DNA from: Betaproteobacteria bacterium
Lineage (GTDB): Bacteria; Pseudomonadota; Gammaproteobacteria; Burkholderiales; Nitrosomonadaceae
Direction: 5' to 3'
Assembly: GCA_022601315.1 (NCBI GenBank)
Contig: JAHZIU010000181.1
Location: forward strand, 1-6,712
DNA: 6,712 nucleotides
The notes under the pieces were generated by a model. That model saw only the letters and a list, made by a program, of their open reading frames with translations, searched no databases and was not told the origin of the DNA. This document shows, piece by piece, positions 1 through 6,712 of the stretch. Made by a program: the position numbers and the translations under genes. Position 1 is the first letter of the stretch. Each line of letters opens with the position of its first letter.

Positions 1-309
1 ATTTATAAAGTAAAGGGAATATTTATAGATTTTTCTCGAAACAAAACGTACAAAGCAGTACTATTTCTAACTTTAGGAGATTCCTGACACAGGAAAAACT
101 CAATAAATATTTTTTTCCGCGTGAAAAAGGTGTGAATAACGCGGGATACATTAGTAGAAATAATATAAATAACAGATAATTAGATCTGTTTAATAAAAAT
201 CATGAGTGACTACATGAATCCTCATAACGATTTTCCGCAGAATTGCTGATGTAGTGATTACTAAATCAGTTCGCACATATAAAGTAAGAAACACAAACCA
301 TATGTACGT

Positions 310-335
310 AAAAAACACTCGTGTTTTATTTTTTT
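310..335. terminator. Possible weak bidirectional intrinsic terminator
   Basis: A short stem (AAAACA paired with TGTTTT around the loop CTCG, 312-327) has six A residues on its left (310-315) and a T-tract on its right (329-335, after one A). On either strand the hairpin would therefore be followed by a U-run, the layout of a bidirectional intrinsic terminator. The stem is short and AT-rich, so it would be weak, and no gene ends just before it in this window. It could equally be chance in AT-rich DNA. Confidence 0.25.
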
Positions 336-388
336 AAGACGCAAGAAGATATGCAAATGTAAAAAGTTTATAGCACTAAATCTCCTTA

Positions 389-420
389 CCCAGGGAATTA
401 TCCACTAATTATTTCCTGGG
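389..420. repeat. Hairpin-forming inverted repeat, 10-bp stem
   Basis: CCCAGGGAAT (389-398) pairs with ATTTCCTGGG (411-420) over ten positions, with one G-T wobble. Two further A-T pairs (400/409 and 401/408) can form inside the 12-base loop. It is the longest near-perfect stem I found in the upstream region and its outer six pairs are GC-rich. No T-run follows directly on either strand, so it does not look like an intrinsic terminator. It could be an operator, a dispersed palindromic repeat or part of a structured RNA. Function unknown. Confidence 0.5.
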
Positions 421-501
421 CATCACCACACAAAACGTACCTAATCTTATTTATTTCTTTTTTTAACAGTTAGTTTATTCAGGCAGCGTATTGATCTATA
501 C

Positions 502-537
502 AAGCTCCCAAACTTTTATCCATAAGTTAAGGAGTTT
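502..537. repeat. Imperfect inverted repeat
   Basis: The arms at 502-515 and 524-537 pair over 14 positions with two mismatches and one G-T wobble, around the loop TTATCCAT. The + strand continues TTTTAT at 535-540, but the T's overlap the stem, so it is a poor terminator. It lies at the point where base composition changes. I considered an insertion-sequence end but cannot identify one. Confidence 0.3.
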
Positions 538-839
538 TATCGCGCCAATCCGAGAGACAATGCAAGGGAGTGATTAACATGGTTTAATAGACTCGGTTGA
601 CTCGGGTTAGTGCATCATTATCATTTTCCCAATAATTGAGTGAATGAATCGAATTGTTCGATGGAATTGACTGTCCGCTTTTGTGACATAAAAAGATTGG
701 GCTAATTGTCCCGGCAGTATTTACTCAGCATATGAAATCTTGTAGCTCCTTAAGCCGATGGACGCCATATTTGTAAACACACATCAGTGGCCTAAATTAA
801 ACTAATGTTAGAGCCACACTGTGTATTGAATGACTTCTG

Positions 840-989
840 ATGGAAATCTTTAGTGGTTGGATAGGATCGCTGAATTTTTCATTCTGCTATTGTCGCTCAA
901 TTACAGTTAACTTGGCAGTAACTCAAGATGGTAATCAAACCTTTAACCAAATTGCTTTATTACAAGGTAATATACGCTGCAGTAAATAA
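840..989 (+). CDS. Doubtful 49-aa small ORF upstream of lnt
   Basis: ATG at 840 opens a 49-codon frame that ends at TAA 987-989, 26 bases before the lnt start. The peptide begins MEIFSGWIGS and its second half (ITVNLAVTQDGNQTFNQIAL) has a protein-like mix of residues, vaguely like repeat segments of secreted beta-structured proteins. I do not recognise a family. There is no Shine-Dalgarno-like sequence before the ATG, and an in-frame TGA lies at 831-833. An open frame of this length is not rare by chance in a kilobase of sequence. It could be a small gene, the decayed tail of a larger gene, or nothing. Confidence 0.15.
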   Translation: MEIFSGWIGSLNFSFCYCRSITVNLAVTQDGNQTFNQIALLQGNIRCSK

Positions 990-1015
990 CTACAATAATT
1001 TAATTCACTTCTTAT

Positions 1016-2539
1016 ATGTTGAATTCAGCGACCACTACAAAACTATTCATCGCATTCTTGCTGGGTATGGTCACTGTGCTTGGTTTTGCGCCGTTCAATT
1101 TTTTCTTGTTACCGACAATTACGTTAGCGTTGTTGTTCCAGTTTTGGTATCGAAGCGCCACAACCAAGCAAGCGGTGTTATTGGGATTTTCATTCGGTAT
1201 GGGGTTATTTCTCGCAGGAATATCCTGGATTTATGTCAGTATGCATGAATTTGGCGGGTTGCCGATGCCGCTTGCAGGGATTGCGGTGATTTTGTTATGT
1301 GCGTATCTCGCTTTGTATTCCGCTGCTCTTGGTTGGGTGATGGGGAAACTACGTCATTCACAATTCGGTTCTCCTTTTGCATGGGTGGTGATAGCAAGCG
1401 CATTATGGGTTTTATTTGAATGGTTGCGCGGTAGCCAAGTCACAGGTTTTCCCTGGTTGGTCATGGGTTATACGCAGGTGCCGGTTAGCCCATTGGTGGG
1501 ATTTGCCCCGCTGATGGGCGTTTATGGGGTATCGCTGGTGGTGTTGGTGTGTGCAGCTTTGCTGTTTTTATGGTTGGAAAAGGGACTTAAACACTGGCGC
1601 TATGGAATGTTGTTTGGTTTAATCTGGCTAAGCGGTTTTGCTTTGCAGCAGATTCAGTGGGTTAAACCCATCGGTGATCCGGTTAGTGTCAGTTTATTGC
1701 AAGGCAATATTGCGCAGGATATGAAATGGCGCGAAGATTACGTGGTGGACACCATGAAGATTTATGCAGATCTCGTCATGGAAAGCAAGGCGCGCTTGGT
1801 CGTTACACCAGAGGTTTCCCTGCCGCTTTTCAGTCATTATGTACCCAGAGATTATTTGGATCATCTTGCAGAGCATGTCAGAAAATACGATGGCGATGTG
1901 TTGATTGGTATGGCTGAACTTGATAGCAACGGGACAGATGATTATTACAACACCATGTTCAGCTTCGGCACTTCACCTGAACAGCTTTATCGCAAACACC
2001 ATCTGGTACCATTCGGGGAATTCATTCCATTTGAACCGATTTTCGGCTGGTTTATTCGTATGATGGATATTCCACTAGGAAATTTTGCACGCGGTAGCAT
2101 TAACCAACAGCCATTGGGCCTGGCGGGTCAGAAAGTGGCGATCAATATTTGTTATGAAGACGTGTTTGGTGAAGAAATTATTGTTCAATTGCCACAAGCT
2201 ACGATGTTGGTTAATGTTAGTAATGATGCCTGGTTTGGGCGTTCCATCGGGCCACAGCAACACTTACAAATTGCGCAAATGCGTTCCCTGGAAACCGGGC
2301 GCTATATGTTACGTGCAACCAATACCGGCGTGACAGCGATTATTAATGAACGTGGTGAAATCAACCAAAAAATAGACATTTATACTACCGCAGCTTTACA
2401 CGGTATGGCGCAAGGATTTACCGGCGCCACACCGTACGTACGTACTGGTAATTATTTGGTATTAGGCTTGGCTAGTTTATTACTATGTGTCGCATTGATA
2501 TCAGTTGTTCGTGCAGTACGTGCTACACGCTACAGATAA
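1016..2539 (+). CDS. lnt: Apolipoprotein N-acyltransferase
   Basis: Lnt catalyses the last step of bacterial lipoprotein maturation: it transfers an acyl chain from a phospholipid to the amino group of the diacylglyceryl-cysteine of apolipoproteins, at the periplasmic face of the inner membrane. The 507-aa protein has the usual family length. An N-terminal membrane part (about residues 9-212, with several hydrophobic segments) precedes a nitrilase-like domain (about 224-470) and a final membrane helix (about 479-499). The expected Glu-Lys-Cys triad is visible: E266 in TPEVSLPLF, K327 in YRKHHLVPFGE and C379 in NICYEDVF. The conserved E335, W406 (SNDAWFG) and W238 are also present. The start at 1016 is the first ATG after an in-frame stop at 1001-1003, and starting later would cut into the first helix. 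No Shine-Dalgarno sequence is evident. GlyQ follows after 42 bases. Assignment is secure. Confidence 0.97.
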   Translation: MLNSATTTKLFIAFLLGMVTVLGFAPFNFFLLPTITLALLFQFWYRSATTKQAVLLGFSFGMGLFLAGISWIYVSMHEFGGLPMPLAGIAVILLCAYLALYSAALGWVMGKLRHSQFGSPFAWVVIASALWVLFEWLRGSQVTGFPWLVMGYTQVPVSPLVGFAPLMGVYGVSLVVLVCAALLFLWLEKGLKHWRYGMLFGLIWLSGFALQQIQWVKPIGDPVSVSLLQGNIAQDMKWREDYVVDTMKIYADLVMESKARLVVTPEVSLPLFSHYVPRDYLDHLAEHVRKYDGDVLIGMAELDSNGTDDYYNTMFSFGTSPEQLYRKHHLVPFGEFIPFEPIFGWFIRMMDIPLGNFARGSINQQPLGLAGQKVAINICYEDVFGEEIIVQLPQATMLVNVSNDAWFGRSIGPQQHLQIAQMRSLETGRYMLRATNTGVTAIINERGEINQKIDIYTTAALHGMAQGFTGATPYVRTGNYLVLGLASLLLCVALISVVRAVRATRYR

Positions 2540-2581
2540 AACCCTGTAAAATTCGGGTTACTCTTATATTCAAGCGTTTTC

Positions 2582-3505
2582 ATGTCAACACTTACATTCC
2601 AGGAAATTATTCTTAAGCTGCAACGTTATTGGGACAAACAAGGTTGTGCCATATTACAACCTTACGATATGGAGGTGGGTGCAGGCACAAGTCATACTGC
2701 GACTTTTTTGCGTGCACTAGGGCCGGAGCCATGGAAAGCTTGCTATGTACAACCTTCGCGCCGTCCTAAAGATGGGCGTTACGGAGATAACCCCAATCGC
2801 TTGCAGCATTATTATCAATTCCAGGTGGTCCTTAAGCCTGCACCTAAAAATATTCTGGATCTTTATTTTGAATCATTACATACGTTAGGGTTTGATTTAA
2901 CACAAAATGATGTACGTCTGGTGGAGGACGACTGGGAAAACCCAACGCTGGGCGCGTGGGGACTGGGTTGGGAAGCTTGGTTGAATGGTATGGAAGTCAC
3001 ACAATTCACTTATTTTCAACAAGTGGGTGGCATTGATTGTAAGCCTATTACTGGTGAAATTACCTACGGTCTGGAACGGCTGGCGATGTATTTGCAAGGT
3101 GTGGAAAGCGTCTATGATTTAGTGTGGACAGATGGTCTGACCTACCATGATGTTTATCATCAAAACGAAGTCGAGCAGTCCACTTATAACTTTGAGCATA
3201 GCGATACTGAATTTCTATTTTTGGCATTTACCAAACATGAACAGCAAGCCAACCATTTAATTGCGCAACAATTGGCATTACCGGCTTATGAACAGGTATT
3301 AAAAGCAGGGCATACGTTCAATTTGCTGGACGCTCGCAACGCTATTTCTGTGACGGAACGGGCAGCCTATATTGGACGCATACGGAATTTGTCGCGCGGT
3401 GTTGCCAAAGCTTATTATGTCAGCCGGGAAAATCAGGATCCGTCGTTCCCGCTGGCACCCCGAGAGTGGGTTGCGCAAATGCCCAAACCTGCAGAATCAG
3501 CATGA
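2582..3505 (+). CDS. glyQ: Glycyl-tRNA synthetase alpha subunit
   Basis: This is the catalytic (aminoacylation) subunit of the heterotetrameric alpha2-beta2 glycyl-tRNA synthetase, which joins glycine to tRNA-Gly in the cytoplasm using ATP. At 307 aa it matches the family (about 300 aa). The class II synthetase core covers most of the protein: [20 protein letters not shown] at 31-50, the motif 2 region [20 protein letters not shown] at 53-72, and the motif 3 region [14 protein letters not shown] at 160-173 with arginine 166. The ATG at 2582 starts the typical N-terminus [17 protein letters not shown]. The upstream bases show no clear Shine-Dalgarno site. The stop TGA at 3503-3505 overlaps the likely glyS start in an ATGA arrangement, which suggests translational coupling of the two subunits. 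Nothing looks truncated or unusual. Confidence 0.98.
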   Translation: MSTLTFQEIILKLQRYWDKQGCAILQPYDMEVGAGTSHTATFLRALGPEPWKACYVQPSRRPKDGRYGDNPNRLQHYYQFQVVLKPAPKNILDLYFESLHTLGFDLTQNDVRLVEDDWENPTLGAWGLGWEAWLNGMEVTQFTYFQQVGGIDCKPITGEITYGLERLAMYLQGVESVYDLVWTDGLTYHDVYHQNEVEQSTYNFEHSDTEFLFLAFTKHEQQANHLIAQQLALPAYEQVLKAGHTFNLLDARNAISVTERAAYIGRIRNLSRGVAKAYYVSRENQDPSFPLAPREWVAQMPKPAESA

Positions 3506-5673
3506 CCCTGAATACCTCAATGACCGCAAAAAACTTATTCGTTGAATTACTGGTGGAAGAATTACCGCCCAAGTCGCTTAAGCGATTGGGAAATAGTTTT
3601 GCCGAATTATTGGCAGATGGATTAAAAGCACAGGATCTTATTGCCAAAGACAGTGTAATAACCACTTTTGCCTCGCCAAGGCGTCTTGCTGTACATATCA
3701 CGCATGTGGCGCTTCAAGCGGCGGACAAATCTGTATCTCAGAAACTTATGCCGGTGCGTGTCGGTCTGGATAGTGATGGAAAAGCCACACCGCCGTTGTT
3801 AAAAAAGCTTGCCAGCCTGGGTGCGGATGCCAGTGTGGTATCTACTCTAAAACAGGCCAAGGATGGTAAGGCGGATGTTTTATTTATGGATAGCATCGTC
3901 AAAGGCACCGAGTTGGTTGATGGTTTACAAAAAGCACTGGATGAGACCATTAACAAATTACCAATACCGAAGGTAATGACCTATCAATTGGCGGATGGCT
4001 GGCAAAGTGTGAACTTTGTACGTCCGGCGCATGGTTTGGTTGCTCTGCATGGCACAGAAATTATTTCGGTTAATGTTCTAGGGTTGATTGCCGGGCGTGA
4101 AACGCAAGGTCATCGTTTCGAGGCGAGTGTTAATCCGATTCAGTTAAAAGATGCAGACAGTTATGTGCAACAACTGATGTCAGAAGGCGCGGTTATCGCA
4201 GGCTTTGATGCGCGTCGTGATGAGATCCAGCAGCAGCTTACAGTCGCTGCAAAAAAAGAAAATCTGACGCTCATCGACGATGATGCTTTACTGGATGAAG
4301 TCACCGCATTGGTTGAACATCCAAATGTGCTGGTGGGCACATTCGAATCAGAATTCCTAGGTGTCCCGCAGGAATGCTTAATCCTGACCATGAAAGCCAA
4401 TCAGAAATATTTTCCATTGTTGGATGCCCAAGGAAAATTATCTAATAAATTCCTGCTGGTTTCTAATATTCGCCCTGCGGATACCCGTTTTGTCGTGGGT
4501 GGCAATGAACGTGTTGTTCGTTCCCGTCTTGCAGACGCTAAGTTTTTCTACGATCAGGATCGTAAGAAAACACTGGATTCCCGTTTGCCCGGATTGGACA
4601 AAGTGGTTTATCACAATAAATTGGGCACACAGGGTGAGCGTATCCAAAGAGTTTGTACCATTGCCAAAGCGATTGGCTTGCAGCTGGGTGGTGAAACGCT
4701 GGCTAGCGATGCTTTTGAAGCAGCCCGTTTGGCAAAAGCCGATTTGCTCACCGAAATGGTTGGCGAATTCCCAGAGTTGCAAGGTGTTATGGGACATTAT
4801 TATGCGCTGCATGACGGATGCAGTGAAAGCATTGCGCATGCCATTGAAGATCACTATAAACCACGCTTTTCCGGTGACGCTTTACCGCGCAATCAAGTAG
4901 GTATTTGTGTCGCGTTGGCCGATAAGCTGGAAACATTGACAGGCATGTTTGGCATTAAACAAATACCCACCGGCGATAAAGATCCTTTTGCATTGCGTCG
5001 CCATGCATTGGGGGTGATTCGCATGTTAATTGAAAAAGAATTGCCGCTGTCGCTGGATGTGTTGTTGCAACAGGCAAAGGAAGCGTTTGATAACAAGCTA
5101 ACAAAGTCATCAGAAACGACAGACACAGTTGATGTCCCGTCACCAATGCATTTTATATATGACCGGTTGGCGGGTAGCTTGCGTGAGCAGGGATATGAAG
5201 TGCAAGAGATAGAAGCAGTGCTGAGTTATTTTCCTAAAAAGTTGCTTGAAATTCCTCGTAGACTTGAAGCTGTGCGTACTTTTTCTGAATTGACTGAAGC
5301 TGCTAGCCTGGCAGCAGCCAACAAGCGCGTGCATAATATCCTGGAAAAAGGTATGAAAGGTAAAACATCTTTTGACCGTAATCTGATCGGTACCGAGCAA
5401 CTGGATATCGCATTGTTAAAAGAACCTGCAGAGGTAACGCTCTATGAAACACTTAGCGACGTAAAATCAAAAGCTGACGCGGCATTTGAAAGCGGCCACT
5501 ATAATGAGTCACTGCAAGCGCTAGCAGCGTTGAAGAACCCGGTTGATATGTTTTTTGATAATGTGATGGTTTTTACGGATGATGATACTTTACGTACCAA
5601 CCGACTTTGTTTGTTGCAACTAATGCATCAAACTATGAATCGTATCGCTGATCTTTCAAAATTGGCAACTTGA
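3502..5673 (+). CDS. glyS: Glycyl-tRNA synthetase beta subunit
   Basis: GlyS is the tRNA-recognising partner of GlyQ. From 3502 it has 723 aa, close to the usual ~690-720. Visible family blocks are the N-terminal [17 protein letters not shown], the HNKLGT stretch at residue 371, [14 protein letters not shown] at 421-434 in the HD-like region, [17 protein letters not shown] at 488-504, and a C-terminal DALR-type anticodon-binding region that includes [19 protein letters not shown]. The start is ambiguous. ATG 3502 overlaps the glyQ stop (ATGA) and favours coupling. ATG 3520 gives [17 protein letters not shown], which best fits the usual N-terminus. An in-frame ATG at 3466 lies inside glyQ and would add residues with no family counterpart, so I reject it. 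The stop TGA is one base before the gmhB start. Function is secure; only the start is open. Confidence 0.97.
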   Translation: MTLNTSMTAKNLFVELLVEELPPKSLKRLGNSFAELLADGLKAQDLIAKDSVITTFASPRRLAVHITHVALQAADKSVSQKLMPVRVGLDSDGKATPPLLKKLASLGADASVVSTLKQAKDGKADVLFMDSIVKGTELVDGLQKALDETINKLPIPKVMTYQLADGWQSVNFVRPAHGLVALHGTEIISVNVLGLIAGRETQGHRFEASVNPIQLKDADSYVQQLMSEGAVIAGFDARRDEIQQQLTVAAKKENLTLIDDDALLDEVTALVEHPNVLVGTFESEFLGVPQECLILTMKANQKYFPLLDAQGKLSNKFLLVSNIRPADTRFVVGGNERVVRSRLADAKFFYDQDRKKTLDSRLPGLDKVVYHNKLGTQGERIQRVCTIAKAIGLQLGGETLASDAFEAARLAKADLLTEMVGEFPELQGVMGHYYALHDGCSESIAHAIEDHYKPRFSGDALPRNQVGICVALADKLETLTGMFGIKQIPTGDKDPFALRRHALGVIRMLIEKELPLSLDVLLQQAKEAFDNKLTKSSETTDTVDVPSPMHFIYDRLAGSLREQGYEVQEIEAVLSYFPKKLLEIPRRLEAVRTFSELTEAASLAAANKRVHNILEKGMKGKTSFDRNLIGTEQLDIALLKEPAEVTLYETLSDVKSKADAAFESGHYNESLQALAALKNPVDMFFDNVMVFTDDDTLRTNRLCLLQLMHQTMNRIADLSKLAT

Positions 5674-5674
5674 T

Positions 5675-6211
5675 ATGAAATTAATCATTCTGGATCATAA
5701 CGGTGTTATTAGTCAAAGCAGCAGCACTTTTATTAAAACGCCCGATGAATGGATTCCCATTCCAGGTAGTTTGGAAGCCATTGCTCGTCTTACGCATAAT
5801 GGTTATCGGGTGGTAATTGCAACCAATCAATCGGGTATTGGACGTGGGTTGCTGGATATAAAAACTTTTAATGCAATTAATGACAAAATGCATAAAGCCA
5901 TAAACCAAGCGGGTGGACGTATTGACGCTATATTCTTTTGTCCACATACTGGCGCGGATAAATGCCCTTGTCGTAAACCTGCTACAGGAATGTTTGAGGA
6001 GATTATGCAGCGTTATGGCGTTAATTTACAAAATGTACCGGCCATTGGTGACTCTTTGAGAGATTTACAAGCAGCCGTAGCCATAGGCGCCACTCCTATT
6101 CTGGTTTTGACTGGTAAAGGACAAAAAACTAGTACGAATGTACAAATACCGTCGAATACACAAATTTTCGATGATCTGGGAAAAGTGGTTGATACTTTAG
6201 TGGGAACATAA
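5675..6211 (+). CDS. gmhB: GmhB-like HAD phosphatase with altered motif I
   Basis: GmhB removes the 7-phosphate from D-glycero-beta-D-manno-heptose 1,7-bisphosphate in the cytoplasm, a step towards ADP-heptose for the lipopolysaccharide core. The 178-aa length and small-cap HAD architecture fit. Visible are the nucleophile D7, motif II T50 in ATNQSGIGRG, the zinc ligands C89, H91, C97 and C99 (CPH then CPC), R100 and K101 (CRKP), and motif IV D126 and D130 in GDSLRD. Oddly, motif I reads LDHNGVIS where the family normally has LDRDGVIN: the second Asp, the general acid/base, is Asn9, and the Asn after Ile is Ser13. This could lower or change activity. The rest of the protein looks intact and free of decay. 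The gene starts one base after the glyS stop, so it is probably co-transcribed and translationally coupled. Family assignment is firm; activity as a heptose phosphatase is less certain. Confidence 0.9.
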   Translation: MKLIILDHNGVISQSSSTFIKTPDEWIPIPGSLEAIARLTHNGYRVVIATNQSGIGRGLLDIKTFNAINDKMHKAINQAGGRIDAIFFCPHTGADKCPCRKPATGMFEEIMQRYGVNLQNVPAIGDSLRDLQAAVAIGATPILVLTGKGQKTSTNVQIPSNTQIFDDLGKVVDTLVGT

Positions 6212-6218
6212 GTAAATA

Positions 6219-6323
6219 ATGAACCAAAAATCACGATTGATTGCTTTATATTATAGGTATCTAATGATTAGAAACACACAACAGCGCATGTTAAAAACTA
6301 TTCAACCATGGCCTTTGGGATGA
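6219..6323 (+). CDS. Candidate small basic protein, 34 aa, between gmhB and plsC
   Basis: An uninterrupted 34-codon frame fills the gap between gmhB and plsC. It starts at ATG 6219, seven bases after the gmhB stop, and ends at TGA 6321-6323, which overlaps the ATGATG at the plsC start. The peptide begins MNQKSRLIALYYRYL and ends TIQPWPLG. It has four Arg, two Lys and no acidic residue, so it would be strongly basic. A shorter version could start at ATG 6264, which has AGG six bases before it. I recognise no family. The packing looks like a coupled operon gene or leader peptide for plsC, but a frame of this length can arise by chance and no strong ribosome-binding site precedes 6219. It is not a frameshifted start of PlsC, whose usual N-terminus is present downstream. 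Confidence 0.25.
   Translation: MNQKSRLIALYYRYLMIRNTQQRMLKTIQPWPLG
6237..6265 (+). promoter_or_regulatory. Possible sigma-70-type promoter before plsC
   Basis: TTGATT (6237-6242, four of six matches to TTGACA) is separated by 17 bases from TCTAAT (6260-6265, five of six matches to TATAAT). Transcription would start near 6272, about 48 bases before the plsC ATG. It lies inside the candidate small ORF at 6219-6323 and would exclude its first ATGs, so the two predictions partly compete. Such matches are common in AT-rich DNA. Confidence 0.25.
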
Positions 6324-6712
6324 TGGCAGTTATTCGCTCGACATTTTATATGTTGATACAAATTATTATTACGCCGCCCTATGCACTGATTACGTTGGCT
6401 TGTTATCCACTCTCACCTCATGCGCGTTATCGCGTTACATCCAGTTGGACATTTATCATGCTGTTTTTGCTGCGTACGGTATGTGGTTTGCAGTATCGTA
6501 TTATCGGCGCGGAGAATATTCCAAAAACACCGAGTATTGTGCTTTCTAAACACCAATCGGCATGGGAAACACTGGCATTTCAAAAAATTTTCCCACCGCA
6601 AGTGTGGGTACTCAAAAAAGAATTACTACGTATTCCATTTTTTGGTTGGGGACTGGCTATGACGAGTCCCATTGCGATAGACCGTAGTTCCGGTAAAGCT
6701 GCCTTGGAACAG
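6320..6712 (+). CDS. plsC: 1-acyl-sn-glycerol-3-phosphate acyltransferase, 5' part
   Basis: PlsC acylates lysophosphatidic acid to phosphatidic acid at the inner membrane, the second acylation in phospholipid synthesis. The window holds the first 131 codons and the gene continues past the right edge in frame. A hydrophobic N-terminal segment (about residues 8-30) and a second one (about 42-56) precede the acyltransferase domain. The catalytic block is KHQSAWETLAF with H78 and E83, an HX4E form of the usual HX4D motif. SPIAIDRSSG with R122 follows; the FPEGTR-type block would lie beyond the edge. The start is one of ATG 6320 or 6323 (adjacent) or 6308, which would add four residues; an in-frame stop is at 6269-6271. 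No Shine-Dalgarno site is clear. The gene sits 108 bases after gmhB. HX4E with this surrounding sequence looks like the betaproteobacterial version, so I do not read it as damage. Confidence 0.93.
   Translation, partial: MMAVIRSTFYMLIQIIITPPYALITLACYPLSPHARYRVTSSWTFIMLFLLRTVCGLQYRIIGAENIPKTPSIVLSKHQSAWETLAFQKIFPPQVWVLKKELLRIPFFGWGLAMTSPIAIDRSSGKAALEQ

Larger units (their letters stand above)
1..1015. other. Gene-free AT-rich region upstream of lnt
   Basis: I see no convincing coding sequence here. The first ~480 bases are very AT-rich (the blocks 1-60 and 301-360 are roughly 25-28% G+C by count), whereas 541-600 is near 47%, so composition changes around 480-540. Stop codons are frequent in the forward frames; I did not scan the reverse frames exhaustively. 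Several inverted repeats occur: TTCCTG/CAGGAA at 81-95, AACAGAT/ATCTGTT at 171-190, a 10-bp stem at 389-420, an imperfect stem at 502-537 and ATCGAA/TTCGAT at 648-662. A short tandem pair (GACTCGGTT then GACTCGGGTT) lies at 590-608. In many betaproteobacteria the gene before lnt is corC, which is not visible here. The stretch may be a long intergenic region, a decayed gene or the remnant of an insertion; I cannot decide which. Confidence 0.6.

Noticed and set aside
202..249. 15-codon ORF starting MSDYMNPHND
   Set aside because: It is too short, has no ribosome-binding site and no supporting context.
590..608. Tandem pair GACTCGGTT / GACTCGGGTT
   Set aside because: There are only two imperfect copies of nine to ten bases; too short to imply a repeat array or an iteron.
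667..776. Possible transposase or insertion-sequence relic
   Set aside because: Short open stretches exist in both directions, but I could not match them to any transposase motif or find matching terminal repeats and target duplications.
826..854. TTGAAT and TTTAGT with 17-base spacing as a promoter for lnt
   Set aside because: Each hexamer matches only four of six consensus positions, and such pairs are expected by chance in AT-rich DNA.
928..1248. 106-codon forward frame overlapping the start of lnt
   Set aside because: It runs in another frame through the well-supported N-terminus of lnt, and its sequence resembles no family I know; it is a shadow frame.
2540..2559. Inverted repeat AACCC/GGGTT between lnt and glyQ as a terminator
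   Set aside because: The stem has only five pairs, the loop is ten bases and no T-run follows, so it is unlikely to stop transcription.
3466..3501. Upstream in-frame ATG for glyS at 3466
   Set aside because: It lies inside glyQ and adds residues that the GlyS family lacks; ATG 3502 (stop/start overlap) or 3520 (family N-terminus) fit better.
4438..4854. 138-codon reverse-strand frame inside glyS
   Set aside because: It lies wholly antisense to a conserved part of glyS and shows no recognisable domain, as expected for a shadow frame.
6229..6242. AATCA/TGATT hairpin after gmhB as a terminator
   Set aside because: The stem is five AT-rich pairs with no clean T-run after it.

Overview
The window reads as the chromosome of a Gram-negative betaproteobacterium with moderate to low GC. 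The order lnt - glyQ - glyS - gmhB - plsC, all on the + strand, is the arrangement I associate with Betaproteobacteria. The N-terminus of GmhB and the 'KHQSAWETLAF' stretch of PlsC also look betaproteobacterial. I lean towards Nitrosomonadales (for example a Nitrosomonas-like or Methylophilaceae-like organism), but that is an impression from protein recall and not a computed placement.

Layout. Positions 1 to about 1015 hold no convincing gene. The first ~480 bases are very AT-rich and the next ~500 somewhat less so. This stretch contains several inverted repeats, one possible weak bidirectional terminator (310-335), one strong 10-bp hairpin (389-420) and one doubtful 49-codon ORF (840-989). 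From 1016 to the right edge the DNA is nearly all coding: lnt (apolipoprotein N-acyltransferase), a 42-base gap, glyQ and glyS (alpha and beta subunits of glycyl-tRNA synthetase, joined by an ATGA stop/start overlap), gmhB one base after glyS, a 108-base gap that is filled by an uncatalogued 34-codon ORF, and the 5' part of plsC, which runs off the right edge in frame.

How the genes work together. Three of the five genes serve the cell envelope: Lnt finishes lipoprotein maturation, GmhB makes the ADP-heptose precursor for the lipopolysaccharide core, and PlsC makes phosphatidic acid for membrane phospholipids. GlyQS charges tRNA-Gly. The spacing suggests that lnt-glyQ-glyS-gmhB is one transcription unit, with plsC co-transcribed or helped by a weak internal promoter.

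I do not see a novel multi-gene system. The items most worth a second look are the GmhB-like protein whose HAD motif I reads DHN in place of DxD (loss of the expected general acid/base aspartate), the small basic ORF that bridges gmhB and plsC, and the gene-free kilobase upstream of lnt, where corC would often be expected.
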